From Chloroflexota bacterium (lineage in GTDB: Bacteria > Chloroflexota > UBA6077 > JAJPHF01), in contig JADGHJ010000004.1 of assembly GCA_019686175.1 (NCBI GenBank), positions 1 through 38,947 on the forward strand: a DNA stretch of 38,947 nt. The letters run 5' to 3'. The notes beneath the pieces were generated by a model, which was not told where the DNA came from, ran no database searches, and saw only the letters and a list, made by a program, of their open reading frames with translations. Each line of letters starts with the position of its first letter. Within the stretch, counting starts at the first letter, position 1. This document shows, piece by piece, positions 30,190 to 38,947 of this stretch. Position numbers and translations under genes: made by a program.

Positions 30190-31110
30190 ATGAAGCTGAC
30201 CATGGTCGGCGCTGGCCGCGTCGGCTCCACCACGCTGTTCCAGCTCGTCCTCGAAGGCGGGATCCAGGAGTTCGTCATCGTCGACGTTCGCAAGGAGGTC
30301 GCCGAGGGCGAGGCGCTCGACCTGCGTCATGGCCTGGCCCAGTCGTACCGCACGCGCATCGTCGCGGGCGACTACGACGCCACCGCCGACTCCGATATCG
30401 TGGTCATTACCGCCGGGATCCCCCGCAAGCCCGGCGACACGCGCCTCGACCTGCTGCGCACCAACGTCGAGCTGATGCGCGAGATCCTGGACAACGTCGT
30501 CCGCTACAGCCCCAACGCGCTGCTGTTCGTCGTCTCGAACCCGGTCGACGTGCTTACCTACCAGGCGCTGCGCCAGTCGGGCTTCCCGGAGCAGCGCGTG
30601 TTCGGGCTCGGCACCGTGCTCGATACGACGCGCTTCCGCTCGCTGCTCGCCGAGCGGTTGGAGGTGTCGCCCGACAGCGTCATCGCCTACATGCTGGGCG
30701 AGCACGGCGACAGCATGGTGCCGCTGCTCTCCAGTGCGAGCGTCGCGGGCGTGCCGCTCGACCAGTTCCCCGGCTACTCGCCCCAGATGGTGCAGGAGGT
30801 CGTCGAGGCGACGCGCTACGGCGGGGCTGAGGTGATCAAGCGCAAGGGCGGCACCTTCTACTCTGTGGCGCCCTCGATCTGCGCGGTCCTGCGCGCCGTG
30901 CGCTGGGACCTGAAACAGGTGCTGCCCGTCACCTCCTTGGTGGACGGCCCGCTGGGCCTGAGCAACATGTGTCTGTCGCTGCCCTGTGTCGTGGGCAAGC
31001 ACGGGCGCGAGCGCGTGCTCGTGCCGCCCATGAACGACCAGGAGCGCGAGGCGCTGCGGCACTCGCACCGGGTGCTGCGCGAGGCGGCCGATTCGGTAGG
31101 CCTGCCGTAA
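30190..31110 (+). CDS. Malate/L-lactate dehydrogenase
   Basis: MKLTMVGAGRVGSTTLFQLVL, ITAGIPRKPGDTRLDLLRTN, VVSNPVDVLTY, MLGEHGDSMVPL. Arg in the substrate loop suggests malate preference. Confidence 0.93.
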   Translation: MKLTMVGAGRVGSTTLFQLVLEGGIQEFVIVDVRKEVAEGEALDLRHGLAQSYRTRIVAGDYDATADSDIVVITAGIPRKPGDTRLDLLRTNVELMREILDNVVRYSPNALLFVVSNPVDVLTYQALRQSGFPEQRVFGLGTVLDTTRFRSLLAERLEVSPDSVIAYMLGEHGDSMVPLLSSASVAGVPLDQFPGYSPQMVQEVVEATRYGGAEVIKRKGGTFYSVAPSICAVLRAVRWDLKQVLPVTSLVDGPLGLSNMCLSLPCVVGKHGRERVLVPPMNDQEREALRHSHRVLREAADSVGLP

Positions 31111-31201
31111 CGCCACCGGCCGCGACCGTCGGCGCATCGCGTGCGGGCCCGTCGCGCGGGGCCCGGGCGGGCGTCGCGGGTCCACACTGCCAGGAGCAGG
31201 C

Positions 31202-32311
31202 ATGGCCGAGCCGACCGACCCTAGTGGCATCCCCCAGCGGAAGCTGGAGCACGTGGAGATCACTGCCCGCCAGCCGGCCCTGGGCGCGGTGACCCCGGGC
31301 TGGGCCGATATCTACTTGCTCCACGCCTGCCTGCCGGAGGTCGACTACGACGCCGTCGACCTGCGCACCGAGCTACTGGGGCACACGCTCGCTGCGCCGG
31401 TGCTCATCGCCGGCATGACCGGCGGCCACCCGCAAGCCGCGCCGATCAACGCCACGCTGGCGCGAGCCGTCGAGCGATTCGGCCTGGGCATGGGGGTGGG
31501 CAGCCAGCGCGCGGGGCTGCGCCAGCCGGCGCTTCGCGGCACCTACGCCGTGGCGCGCGAGCAGGCGCCCACCGCCTTGCTCCTAGCGAACATCGGCCTG
31601 CCGCAACTGCTCGACCAGGGCTCCGAGCCCGCGCTCACGCTCGCTCAGGTCCAAGAGGCGATCGACACGCTGCGGGCCGACGCCCTGGTCGTGCACCTCA
31701 ACTACTTGCAGGAGGTCGTCCAGCCCGAGGGCGACACGCGCGCGGCGGGCGCCCTGGCCGCGCTCACCCGGCTGTGCGCGGCGCTCTCGGCGCCGGTCGT
31801 GGCCAAGGAGACCGGCGCGGGCATGACGCGCGCGCAAGCCGAGCGCTTGAAGCAGGCCGGGGTCGCCGCGCTGGACGTGGGCGGGGCGGGCGGCACAAGC
31901 TTCGCAGTGGTCGAGGCCCAGCGCGCCGCCGCCCGGGGCCACACCCTCGGCACACGGCTCGGGCAGACGTTCGCCGCATGGGGGATTCCCACCGCCGTAT
32001 CGGTGGTGGAGACGGTGCCCGTCGGGCTGCCGGTGATCGCCACAGGGGGGATCCGGACCGGCCTCGATGCGGCGAAAGCCCTCGCCCTAGGGGCCACCGC
32101 CGTCGGCATCGCACGCCCCGCCCTGATCGCGGCGCTGGAGGGCGACGCCGCGCTGAGCGCGTGGCTCGAAGGGTTCTTGGCCGAGCTACGGGCGGCGCTG
32201 TTCCTCGCCGGCGCGCCGACCGTGACCGCACTGCGCCAGCAGCGGTGCATCGTGCTGGGCGCCACAGCGGCATGGTTGGAGCAGCTAGGCCATCGGCTGC
32301 CGCTGCGCTAG
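31202..32311 (+). CDS. fni: Type 2 isopentenyl-diphosphate delta-isomerase
   Basis: RKLEHVEITARQPA, APVLIAGMTGGHPQAAPINATLARAVERFGLGMGVGSQRAGL, LVVHLNYLQEVVQPEGD, VVAKETGAGMT, LDVGGAGGTSFAVVE. Confidence 0.96.
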   Translation: MAEPTDPSGIPQRKLEHVEITARQPALGAVTPGWADIYLLHACLPEVDYDAVDLRTELLGHTLAAPVLIAGMTGGHPQAAPINATLARAVERFGLGMGVGSQRAGLRQPALRGTYAVAREQAPTALLLANIGLPQLLDQGSEPALTLAQVQEAIDTLRADALVVHLNYLQEVVQPEGDTRAAGALAALTRLCAALSAPVVAKETGAGMTRAQAERLKQAGVAALDVGGAGGTSFAVVEAQRAAARGHTLGTRLGQTFAAWGIPTAVSVVETVPVGLPVIATGGIRTGLDAAKALALGATAVGIARPALIAALEGDAALSAWLEGFLAELRAALFLAGAPTVTALRQQRCIVLGATAAWLEQLGHRLPLR

Positions 32312-32324
32312 GCGTACGCTCGCC

Positions 32325-32603
32325 TCACCCGGTCGGCAGCTTCCGGAAGGGGAAAACGTGTACCTGTAGCCCCTGCTGCAGGAACAGGTCGACGGTCGCC
32401 CCCGCGACGACCTCGAGGACCGCGAAATCGTCCTCCGCGTCGGTCGCGACGTCGAGATAGATGCGGAGCCCATCGGGTGACTCGCGAATCGCGAAGCGGG
32501 CCTCCGGGAAGCTCGCGCGGAGCGCACGTTTCAGTGGCTCGAGCGCGCGCCGTGCGGGGGGCTGCTGGGGGCGGTCGGACACACAACCTCCCGGGCAAGC
32601 CAC
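32325..32603 (-). CDS. Small hypothetical protein, candidate HEPN partner (start uncertain)
   Basis: [73 protein letters not shown]; overlaps the HEPN gene 3' end. Confidence 0.6.
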   Translation of the reverse strand: MACPGGCVSDRPQQPPARRALEPLKRALRASFPEARFAIRESPDGLRIYLDVATDAEDDFAVLEVVAGATVDLFLQQGLQVHVFPFRKLPTG

Positions 32604-32977
32604 TGCTCCGCCGCCCCCACGAAGGCACGCGCTAACGCGACCGCACGGCGGGCAGTGACTTCCCCGATCATCTCCACATCGTAGTCAGCTTTCAGCCGGG
32701 CGTCCTGCAGCGCCTTGAGCGCTACGGGGCCACACGCGTCGAGCGGCTCCGCGGGACGGGGCGGCTGCAGGCGGCAGAACTCGCGCAGGACGAAGTCGTG
32801 GCCCCAGTACCGAGGCGTGGGCGGACGCACCTCAGCCGCCGTGAGCCGGGCGATCGCCGCCTGGAACGCGGCATAATAGGCGCGGTTCACGGCGTTGTTG
32901 TACTGGCCGTGCGCCAGGGCCAGCTCTGCGCCGGCCAGACATTGGCGGGCCTTGCCCAGATAGACGTCGGCGTTCAT
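32531..32977 (-). CDS. HEPN-domain protein
   Basis: [76 protein letters not shown] helix and R..H motif. Confidence 0.82.
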   Translation of the reverse strand: MNADVYLGKARQCLAGAELALAHGQYNNAVNRAYYAAFQAAIARLTAAEVRPPTPRYWGHDFVLREFCRLQPPRPAEPLDACGPVALKALQDARLKADYDVEMIGEVTARRAVALARAFVGAAEQWLAREVVCPTAPSSPPHGARSSH

Positions 32978-33072
32978 GGCTGGCCGCTTCCCAGGCGCGC
33001 GGGCGGCGCGCGCCCGGCGTACGTCTGGGCGGGATTATAGCACGCCGCTCAGCCCCGACCGGATGGCGAGCG

Positions 33073-33825
33073 ATGCACGCACGGTCCGACCGCCCGCTGC
33101 TGGTAGCCCACCGCGGCGGCGCAGCCGAGGCCCCCGAAAATACCCTCGCCGCGGTTCGCCACGCGCTGGCGCTCGGCGCCGACGCTGTGGAAGTCGACGT
33201 GCGCCTCACGGCCGACGGCGTGCCGGTCTGCCTGCACGACGCCACGCTCGAACGCACCACCAACGGCCGAGGGCCGCTCGCGCGTCAGACCGCCGCCACG
33301 ATAGGCCGGCTCGATGCGACAGCCCACTGGCGGGCGACACCGCGCGTCGAGCCCGAGCCCCCACCGATGCTGGCAGCCGTGCTGGCCCTGGTCGCCGGCC
33401 ACGCCCAGGTGTTCGTCGAGCTGAAGCCACTCGGCACGCGCGCCGCCGAGGCTCGGCTCGTCGAGGCCGTCCTGCACACGCTCGAGGCGCACCACGCCCT
33501 CGGGTGGACCACAGCGCTCTCGTTCGACTGGAGCAGCCTGGCGGCCATCCGCCGGCGGGCGCCCGCCGTGGCGACGCAAGCGCTCCTCGACCGACCGCTC
33601 TATCCAGGCGAGGCCGCGCGGCTGGCCACGGTGGGAGTGGCCAGCGTGGGGCTGCCGGCGCGCTACGGCGACGACGCCGTCGCGACAGCCCGAGCAGCAG
33701 GCCTACTGGTCAATGTCTGGGGCGCCGAGGATGCAGCTACGTGGCAGCGACTCCGCGCGCTGGGCGTTGCCGCACTCACCACCGACCGGCCCGCGGCCTT
33801 GCGTGCCTGGCTCCGCACGCTATAA
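33073..33825 (+). CDS. Glycerophosphodiester phosphodiesterase
   Basis: [61 protein letters not shown]. Confidence 0.96.
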   Translation: MHARSDRPLLVAHRGGAAEAPENTLAAVRHALALGADAVEVDVRLTADGVPVCLHDATLERTTNGRGPLARQTAATIGRLDATAHWRATPRVEPEPPPMLAAVLALVAGHAQVFVELKPLGTRAAEARLVEAVLHTLEAHHALGWTTALSFDWSSLAAIRRRAPAVATQALLDRPLYPGEAARLATVGVASVGLPARYGDDAVATARAAGLLVNVWGAEDAATWQRLRALGVAALTTDRPAALRAWLRTL

Positions 33826-33826
33826 T
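33799..33826 (+). promoter_or_regulatory. Sigma70-like promoter TTGCGT-16 nt-TATAAT inside the 3' end of the GDPD gene
   Basis: Consensus -10 TATAAT at 33821-33826 overlapping the GDPD stop codon. Confidence 0.5.
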
Positions 33827-33877
33827 CGTCCGCCAAGATTCGTTCTCGCAGCAGCGACGCACGCTCGGAGGGGTCCC

Positions 33878-34153
33878 GTGAAAGACGAGACCACCCCTGA
33901 CCGCGACAACGACGAACTGGAGTTCGACCTGCCCCCGGCGCCGGACGGCGCGGTCCACTGCCGGGTATGCACCATTCTGATCGGGCCGGGCTATGTGGAG
34001 ACCGAGCCGCTGCCGGACCCCGAAGGGCGGGGGTACGTGTGCTGGCGTTGCTTCGAGTCGCTGCAGCGCCAGGCCGAACGGCGCGCGCGGGCGGAGCGGC
34101 AGGGACAGCCCCCGCCGCCTGACGATCCGGTGCGGCGCTTCCGGCGCCGCTGA
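33878..34153 (+). CDS. Small CxxC-pair (zinc-ribbon-like) hypothetical protein
   Basis: GTG start with GGAGG; HCRVCTILIGPGYVETEPLPDPEGRGYVCWRCFESLQRQAERRAR. Confidence 0.75.
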   Translation: MKDETTPDRDNDELEFDLPPAPDGAVHCRVCTILIGPGYVETEPLPDPEGRGYVCWRCFESLQRQAERRARAERQGQPPPPDDPVRRFRRR

Positions 34154-34164
34154 GCAGCGCCTCC

Positions 34165-34827
34165 TCAGTTCTGCGAGAAGCGGCCGGTGGAGTACAGATC
34201 GCGTCGCACAAGCGAGAGCTGGAGCATGCGCAGCTCGCGGCGGAGGAGGGCCAGCTCCGCGCGCAGGCGCGGACCGAGGCCCGATTCCTCGAGCAGCGCT
34301 TGGCGCTCGTGGGCGGCGATCTGCAGGAGGGCCCCCACCTGATAGGAGAGCACCCGCGGGTCCTCGTCGAGCTGGATGCCGCGCCGCCGCTGGTTGGCCA
34401 ACGCGTACGCCATGTCGATGTACTCGTCGGCCATCGCGCGCACCTCGGCGGCTAGCGTCGCGACGGCCGTGTCCTCGCCCGGATCCTCCGGGAGCCACGC
34501 CACGCGCGCGAACCGGTATGGGCGCACTTGCAGGTGCTCGAGACAGCGGAAGCGACGTCCGCCAACCACCACGAGGTTGAGGCGCCCCTCTGGCAAATGC
34601 TCCACACGGCGGATCTCGGCCTCCGTCCCCACCGCGTAGGGCTCGGCCGGCTCCCCGACCTCGAACCCCTCGCGGATCAGCACGACGCCGAAGGGCTCCC
34701 CGCGTTCCAGGCAGCGCGCCAGCATGAGCTTGTAGCGCTCCTCGAACACATGAAGCGGCAGCGCCATGCCCGGAAACAGCACGACGTTGAGGGGGAACAG
34801 CGCCAACTCTTGCTCGTCCGAGCCCAC
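34165..34827 (-). CDS. LON N-terminal (substrate-binding) domain protein
   Basis: ELALFPLNVVLFPGMALPLHVFEERYKLMLARCLERGEPFGVVLIREG...YAVGTEAEIRRVEHLPEGRLNLVVVGGRRFR. Confidence 0.92.
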   Translation of the reverse strand: MGSDEQELALFPLNVVLFPGMALPLHVFEERYKLMLARCLERGEPFGVVLIREGFEVGEPAEPYAVGTEAEIRRVEHLPEGRLNLVVVGGRRFRCLEHLQVRPYRFARVAWLPEDPGEDTAVATLAAEVRAMADEYIDMAYALANQRRRGIQLDEDPRVLSYQVGALLQIAAHERQALLEESGLGPRLRAELALLRRELRMLQLSLVRRDLYSTGRFSQN

Positions 34828-34960
34828 CGTCTCGCTCCCAGCGCGCTGCTGGCCTCATGGTCGCGCGCGACACCGCCGCGCGTCAAGGCCTCGGCGAGTT
34901 GCATCGCCGTGCGGCGCCTGCTACACCACGCGAAGGGAGACGGAGGCGGAGGTGCCGGCC

Positions 34961-35683
34961 ATGGTCCACAGCTACACGGTCGACGAATACCTGCTGTTCG
35001 AGCCGCCCGACTCGCCGCGCCCCTGGCCGACCGTGGTGCTGTGCCCGGGCCGGCTGGGCGATCGGGCGTCGCTCGCCTGGCTAGCGGAGCCGCTGGCGGC
35101 CCGGGGCTTCCTAGTCTGTGCCATCACCTACCCGCCGGAGCGGCGCTACCTGGTGCACGATCCGGCGCAGGTGTCGACCACTGCGGACTGGCTACTGGCC
35201 CACGACTATGTGCGCGACGCCCGGCTGGGGGTGGCTGGCCACTCGCGGGGCGGGGCGGCGGCCCTCCTGTCGGCGGCGCACGATGCTCGGTTCCGCGCCG
35301 TGGCCGCGCTCAGCCCACTCACCGACAACGTGGCCTACATGCGCGCCCTGCGCGACTACGCGCCGTCGCGCTACGCCGAGCTACTGGCAGGCCGCTGGGC
35401 CACCCCCGACGAGGACCCGGCCTACTACGAGGCCATCTCGGCGCTGCGCCATGCCGACCGGCTCCGCGTGCCGGTGCTGCTAGTCCACGGCGACATGGAC
35501 TTCATGAACCCCCACGACCACTCGATCTGGCTGTACGAGGCGCTGCGCCGGCTCGGGCGGCAGGACGTGCGGCTGGAGCTGATTCCGCGCGCGGGCCACT
35601 TCTTCGAGCAGACCTACACCGGCTATGCGCACGCCCAAGTGGCGCAGCTCGTCGGTGACTGGTTCGCCCAGTATCTCGGCTGA
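34961..35683 (+). CDS. Alpha/beta hydrolase (dienelactone-hydrolase/prolyl-oligopeptidase-like)
   Basis: PTVVLCPGRLGDRASLAWLAEPLAARGFLVCAITYP, nucleophile elbow VAGHSRGGAAAL, RVPVLLVHGDMDFMNP, PRAGHFF. Confidence 0.88.
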   Translation: MVHSYTVDEYLLFEPPDSPRPWPTVVLCPGRLGDRASLAWLAEPLAARGFLVCAITYPPERRYLVHDPAQVSTTADWLLAHDYVRDARLGVAGHSRGGAAALLSAAHDARFRAVAALSPLTDNVAYMRALRDYAPSRYAELLAGRWATPDEDPAYYEAISALRHADRLRVPVLLVHGDMDFMNPHDHSIWLYEALRRLGRQDVRLELIPRAGHFFEQTYTGYAHAQVAQLVGDWFAQYLG

Positions 35684-35690
35684 CGGCGCG

Positions 35691-37682
35691 CTACTCCAGC
35701 ACGAAGCGCAGCAGCCCATCGAGGTCAGCCACCCGGACGCACTGCCCGTCGGTCCGCACGAAACCGCCAGCCTCGAGGAGCATGAGCGTGCGCTCCAACT
35801 GCGGCAGGTCCACGCCGACGGCCGCGGCGAGCGCGGCGGCGGTGGGCTGCTCCGCACCGTCGCTGGTCACCGCCCGGAGCAGCTGACGCGCCACGCGCTC
35901 GGCCAGGTCGCCCGAGGTGAGCGCCCCGACGCGGCGGTCGGTGGCGCGGAGCCGGCTGGCCAGCACGCGGAGCAACCGCAGGCAGGCGCGGGGCGACCGC
36001 TGCAGCCCGGCCAGGAACGCCTCGCCGGGCACGAAGTCGACCACCGTGCGGGTAGCCGCGACCAGGGTGGCGGTGCGCGGCTCCTGATCGAGCACGGCCA
36101 GCTCGCCTACCATGCTACCCGCCGGCAGGGTCGCAAGTAGCATCTCCTGCCCGTCGGGCGCATGGGCGACTACTTGCACGGCTCCCTCGCGGATGTAGTA
36201 CACGCCCGTCGGCGGCTCGCCCTCTCGACACAGAACGTCGCCCGGCTGCAGCTGGCAGGTGGTAGCGTCGCGCAAGAGGGCGGCGCGCTCGCGCGGCGGC
36301 AGGTCGGCAAAGATCGCCGGCAGCCGCTGCTCGCTGTGGCGGCGGCCCGTGCTGGCGCGCGCCGCCCGCCGCCTGACCCCGCAGCGCGCGAGCCAGGCGC
36401 GCACGCGTGATCGCAGCATAGGGGCGCTGTACGGCTGGGTCACGATATCCGTGGCCTCGGCCAGCAGCTCGGCCACCCGCACGGGCCCGTCGTCGCGCAG
36501 CACGACCACGATCGGGAGCTTGGCGCCCACCGCGCTGGCGCGCAGCTCGGCGGCGGCGTGCAGCGGATCGTGCAGCTTCCCGCCCGCCACGAGGAGGACC
36601 AGCGCGGGTCGCAGCCGCGCGACCGCCGCCACCACGCCCAGTCCCGGCGGTAGCGGCAGCAGCCGGTGCCCATCAGGCGCCAGCGCCTCGCGCAAGGCCG
36701 TCAGATCGTCGGCGGTCCCCCCGGCCACCAGCAGGCGCGCGGAGTAGGGGGTGTCGCAGCACGGCTGCTCGGCGCCCCGCTGGAGCATGAAGGCGGTGAC
36801 GGGCTGCTCCGGCAGGCGCAGTTCCAGTCCCTCGGCGGCGGCAATGACCTCCATGCTACTGCCCTGGGCGGCGATGCGCCGGCTCGCCGCCCGCGTGATA
36901 GAGGCGATGAGACGGTCGTCGTGGGCCGGATCGTGGTGGAAGAGCACCAACTGGCGCACCCCCGCGCGGACCGCCATCTCCGTGACGTACTCCACCGGAC
37001 TATGGCCCCAGCCCCGTCGAGCGGGATATTCGCGATCGAGGAACTGGGCGTCGTGGATCAGCACGTCGGCCCCTTCGAGGAAGGCCAGGTGGCGCTGATC
37101 GCCGGGGTGGGGCAGCAGACCGGTGCTCCGGTAGCGGGTGCCCGGCCACCAGAACGGCTCGTGGTCCGAGGCGTACACCACCGTCACGCCCCCCACCGTC
37201 AAGCGGTAGCCAAGCGCGGGCGCGGTGTGGTTGAGGTACTGCGTCTGGATGTGCACGCCGCCAGCGTAGAACGCGCCCTCGCCTAGCTCGTGGAACTCCA
37301 GCCGCGCCCGCAGGTCGGTGAGCCGGACGGGGAAGTAGGTGTACTGCATTTGCCCCGATAACGAGCCCTCCAGCGTTCCCTCGAGGCCCGGCGGCGAGTA
37401 GATGTCGAGCGTGCACGTGGGGTCGTAGGCCGGCGCGAAGAACGGGAACCCCTGGATGTGGTCCCAATGCGTGTGGCCGATCAACAGGTGGAGATGCAGG
37501 GGCCGGGATGCCTCGGCGCTCAGCGCCGCGCCCAGCTCGCGCGCGCCCGTACCACAGTCGATCACCAGGCGGGTTCCGTCGTCCGCCGCCACCTCGACGC
37601 AGGCTGTATTGCCGCCGAAGCGCGCCGTGCGCGGCCCAGGGGTGGGCACCGAGCCGCGCGTACCCCAGAACTTGACTCTCAC
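35691..37682 (-). CDS. Multidomain regulator: metallo-beta-lactamase fold + degenerate receiver-like + cyclic-nucleotide-binding + winged-helix
   Basis: MRVKFWGTRGSVPTPGPRTARFGGNTACVEV...IGHTHWDHIQGFPFF...LFHHDPAHDD; RLLVAGGTADDLTALREAL...DIVTQPYSAPMLRSRVRAWL; QLQPGDVLCREGEPPTGVYYIREGAVQV...SMVGELAVLDQEPRTATLVA; C-terminal wHTH-like segment. Confidence 0.88.
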   Translation of the reverse strand: MRVKFWGTRGSVPTPGPRTARFGGNTACVEVAADDGTRLVIDCGTGARELGAALSAEASRPLHLHLLIGHTHWDHIQGFPFFAPAYDPTCTLDIYSPPGLEGTLEGSLSGQMQYTYFPVRLTDLRARLEFHELGEGAFYAGGVHIQTQYLNHTAPALGYRLTVGGVTVVYASDHEPFWWPGTRYRSTGLLPHPGDQRHLAFLEGADVLIHDAQFLDREYPARRGWGHSPVEYVTEMAVRAGVRQLVLFHHDPAHDDRLIASITRAASRRIAAQGSSMEVIAAAEGLELRLPEQPVTAFMLQRGAEQPCCDTPYSARLLVAGGTADDLTALREALAPDGHRLLPLPPGLGVVAAVARLRPALVLLVAGGKLHDPLHAAAELRASAVGAKLPIVVVLRDDGPVRVAELLAEATDIVTQPYSAPMLRSRVRAWLARCGVRRRAARASTGRRHSEQRLPAIFADLPPRERAALLRDATTCQLQPGDVLCREGEPPTGVYYIREGAVQVVAHAPDGQEMLLATLPAGSMVGELAVLDQEPRTATLVAATRTVVDFVPGEAFLAGLQRSPRACLRLLRVLASRLRATDRRVGALTSGDLAERVARQLLRAVTSDGAEQPTAAALAAAVGVDLPQLERTLMLLEAGGFVRTDGQCVRVADLDGLLRFVLE

Positions 37683-37813
37683 CGGCGATGTCCAGCCACC
37701 CGACCTACCCGCGGGTCACGGGTGCGAGCCCCCCGGCCACACTGATCATCTGAGCCGCCGTGGGTTCCCATAGCCCCTCGCCTCCCGCTGTAGATTGCTG
37801 GCACCCCCGTGGG

Positions 37814-37843
37814 AATCTAGAAGCCGCCCCTGGCGGGTGTCAA
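37814..37843 (-). promoter_or_regulatory. Sigma70-like promoter TTGACA-18 nt-TAGATT driving the MBL/cNMP regulator gene; palindrome CCGCC-cct-GGCGG (37824-37836) in the spacer
   Basis: Direct reading of minus strand; consensus -35 at 37838-37843, -10 at 37814-37819. Confidence 0.6.
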
Positions 37844-37900
37844 TTTCTGTATCGCCCTCCCAGCGCGTCCACCACGCGGCCCTCGCCCTGTCCCGGGCCA

Positions 37901-38935
37901 CTACGCAGAGCGCGCCGCGGCAGGTAGGGGGAGGCGCACCAGGTGCGCGTCGGCCGCGCCGAGTACTGCCTGGACCACCTCGGCCTCGACCGTAGCCAGT
38001 ACGACCTGCGTCAGCAGGCTGTCGCGACACATCTGCTGCAAGTGCTCGAGCAAGCGCCGCCCATTCTCGGCGTCGAGGTGTTCCAAAGGCTCGTCGAGCA
38101 ACAGGAATCCGCCCCGTCCGAAGTGGCGCCCGAGCTGCGCGTGCAGCAGCGCCAGGAACGCAGCGCGCTCGCCCCCGCTGAGCTGCGCCAGCTCGAGGGC
38201 CCGCTCGGGTCGCTGGAGCGCCAGCTTCCCTTTGGGGCCGGCCGCGAGCTGCACCCCCGTCCAGCCGCTGAACCGCTCCCAGGCGCGCGCTACTTCCCCG
38301 TAGGCGGCGGCCAGCGCGCTGGTGCGCAGCCGATCGATGCTTGCCTTGGCCGCCGCGGCGAACAGCTCGGCCAGTAGCTCGCGGCGCGCCAGCGCTAGGC
38401 GTCGCTGCTCTAGCAGTGCGGGCGCCTGTCCCTCCATCGTCAACAGCTGGAGGTAGCCCTGCAGGGTAGCCAACTGCTCCTGCACCTCCGCCAGGGCCTG
38501 AGCGGCGGCCGTCTCCTCTTCGCGCGCGCGCTCGAGTGCTTGCTGTGCCTCGACGGCGCGCGCCGCCAGGTCCGCGGGCGTCGCGTCCGCGGATAGCAGC
38601 TCGCGCCGTCGCTCGGCGATCTCGTTCAAGCGGCGGCGCCGCTCCAGCGCTGCACGATGCGCCCCCTCCGCGTCGGCCAGCTCCCCTGCGAGCTGGTCAC
38701 GCTCCTGTTCGAGCCGGCCGATCTCGGCAGCGATCTCCCGCTCTCGCTCCGCGTGCTCCGCGAGCAGCCGGTCGCGCAGGGCCGCCGCCTCGCGCTCCAG
38801 CGCCGCGCGCTCGGCCTCCCGCCGCGCCCGGAGCTGCGCGATCTCCTCGCGGAGCTGCCGCTCGCGCGCGGCGTTCTCTGCCAGGATGCGCTGGCGCAGC
38901 GGCTCGGGCAGCGCCTGGCGACACACCGGGCACAC
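37901..38935 (-). CDS. Rad50/SbcC-like SMC-family ATPase, C-terminal part (gene probably continues beyond the window)
   Basis: CPVC zinc-hook motif at the window edge, long coiled coil, ABC signature LSGGERAAFLALLHAQL and Walker B GGFLLLDEPLEHLD. Confidence 0.88.
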   Translation of the reverse strand: MCPVCRQALPEPLRQRILAENAARERQLREEIAQLRARREAERAALEREAAALRDRLLAEHAEREREIAAEIGRLEQERDQLAGELADAEGAHRAALERRRRLNEIAERRRELLSADATPADLAARAVEAQQALERAREEETAAAQALAEVQEQLATLQGYLQLLTMEGQAPALLEQRRLALARRELLAELFAAAAKASIDRLRTSALAAAYGEVARAWERFSGWTGVQLAAGPKGKLALQRPERALELAQLSGGERAAFLALLHAQLGRHFGRGGFLLLDEPLEHLDAENGRRLLEHLQQMCRDSLLTQVVLATVEAEVVQAVLGAADAHLVRLPLPAAARSA

Positions 38936-38947
38936 CGGCTCGGCCTG

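Overview
High-GC (~70%) bacterial chromosomal window, probably Chloroflexota/Thermomicrobia-like (inferred from protein style only), with mostly housekeeping and metabolic genes. Left to right: 3' end of a methyl-accepting chemotaxis protein; treZ / GH57 (DUF3536-like) / treY trehalose operon; CDF cation transporter; DsbA/FrnE-like oxidoreductase; ABC permease, ABC ATPase and NEW3-domain protein; grpE; ABM-like protein; tRNA-Gly(GCC) with promoter and terminator; tig-clpP-clpX; dtd; FmdB-like protein; cold-shock protein; NifU-like and DsrE-like cluster; moaA-NUDIX; 7Fe/8Fe-type ferredoxin; thioredoxin-like protein; amidohydrolase; GTP-PEPCK; malate/lactate dehydrogenase; type 2 IPP isomerase; HEPN protein plus small partner; GDPD; Lon-N-domain protein; alpha/beta hydrolase; an MBL / pseudo-receiver / cNMP-binding / winged-helix fusion; and a partial Rad50/SbcC-like zinc-hook ATPase. 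The main finding is two independent, unlinked thioredoxin-fold genes (9343..9969 and 26094..26681, both minus). Each is interrupted by a single in-frame UGA exactly at the first Cys of the redox motif (U-P-Y-C and U-G-G-C). Each has a good upstream SD/ATG, an intact downstream frame, and a hairpin at roughly bacterial-SECIS distance. They are best explained as unannotated selenoproteins that ordinary ORF callers truncate, as the supplied ORF track does. Other items include hairpins next to treZ and grpE, a NifU-like protein lacking two scaffold ligands, and two SD- or context-supported small membrane proteins missing from the ORF track.
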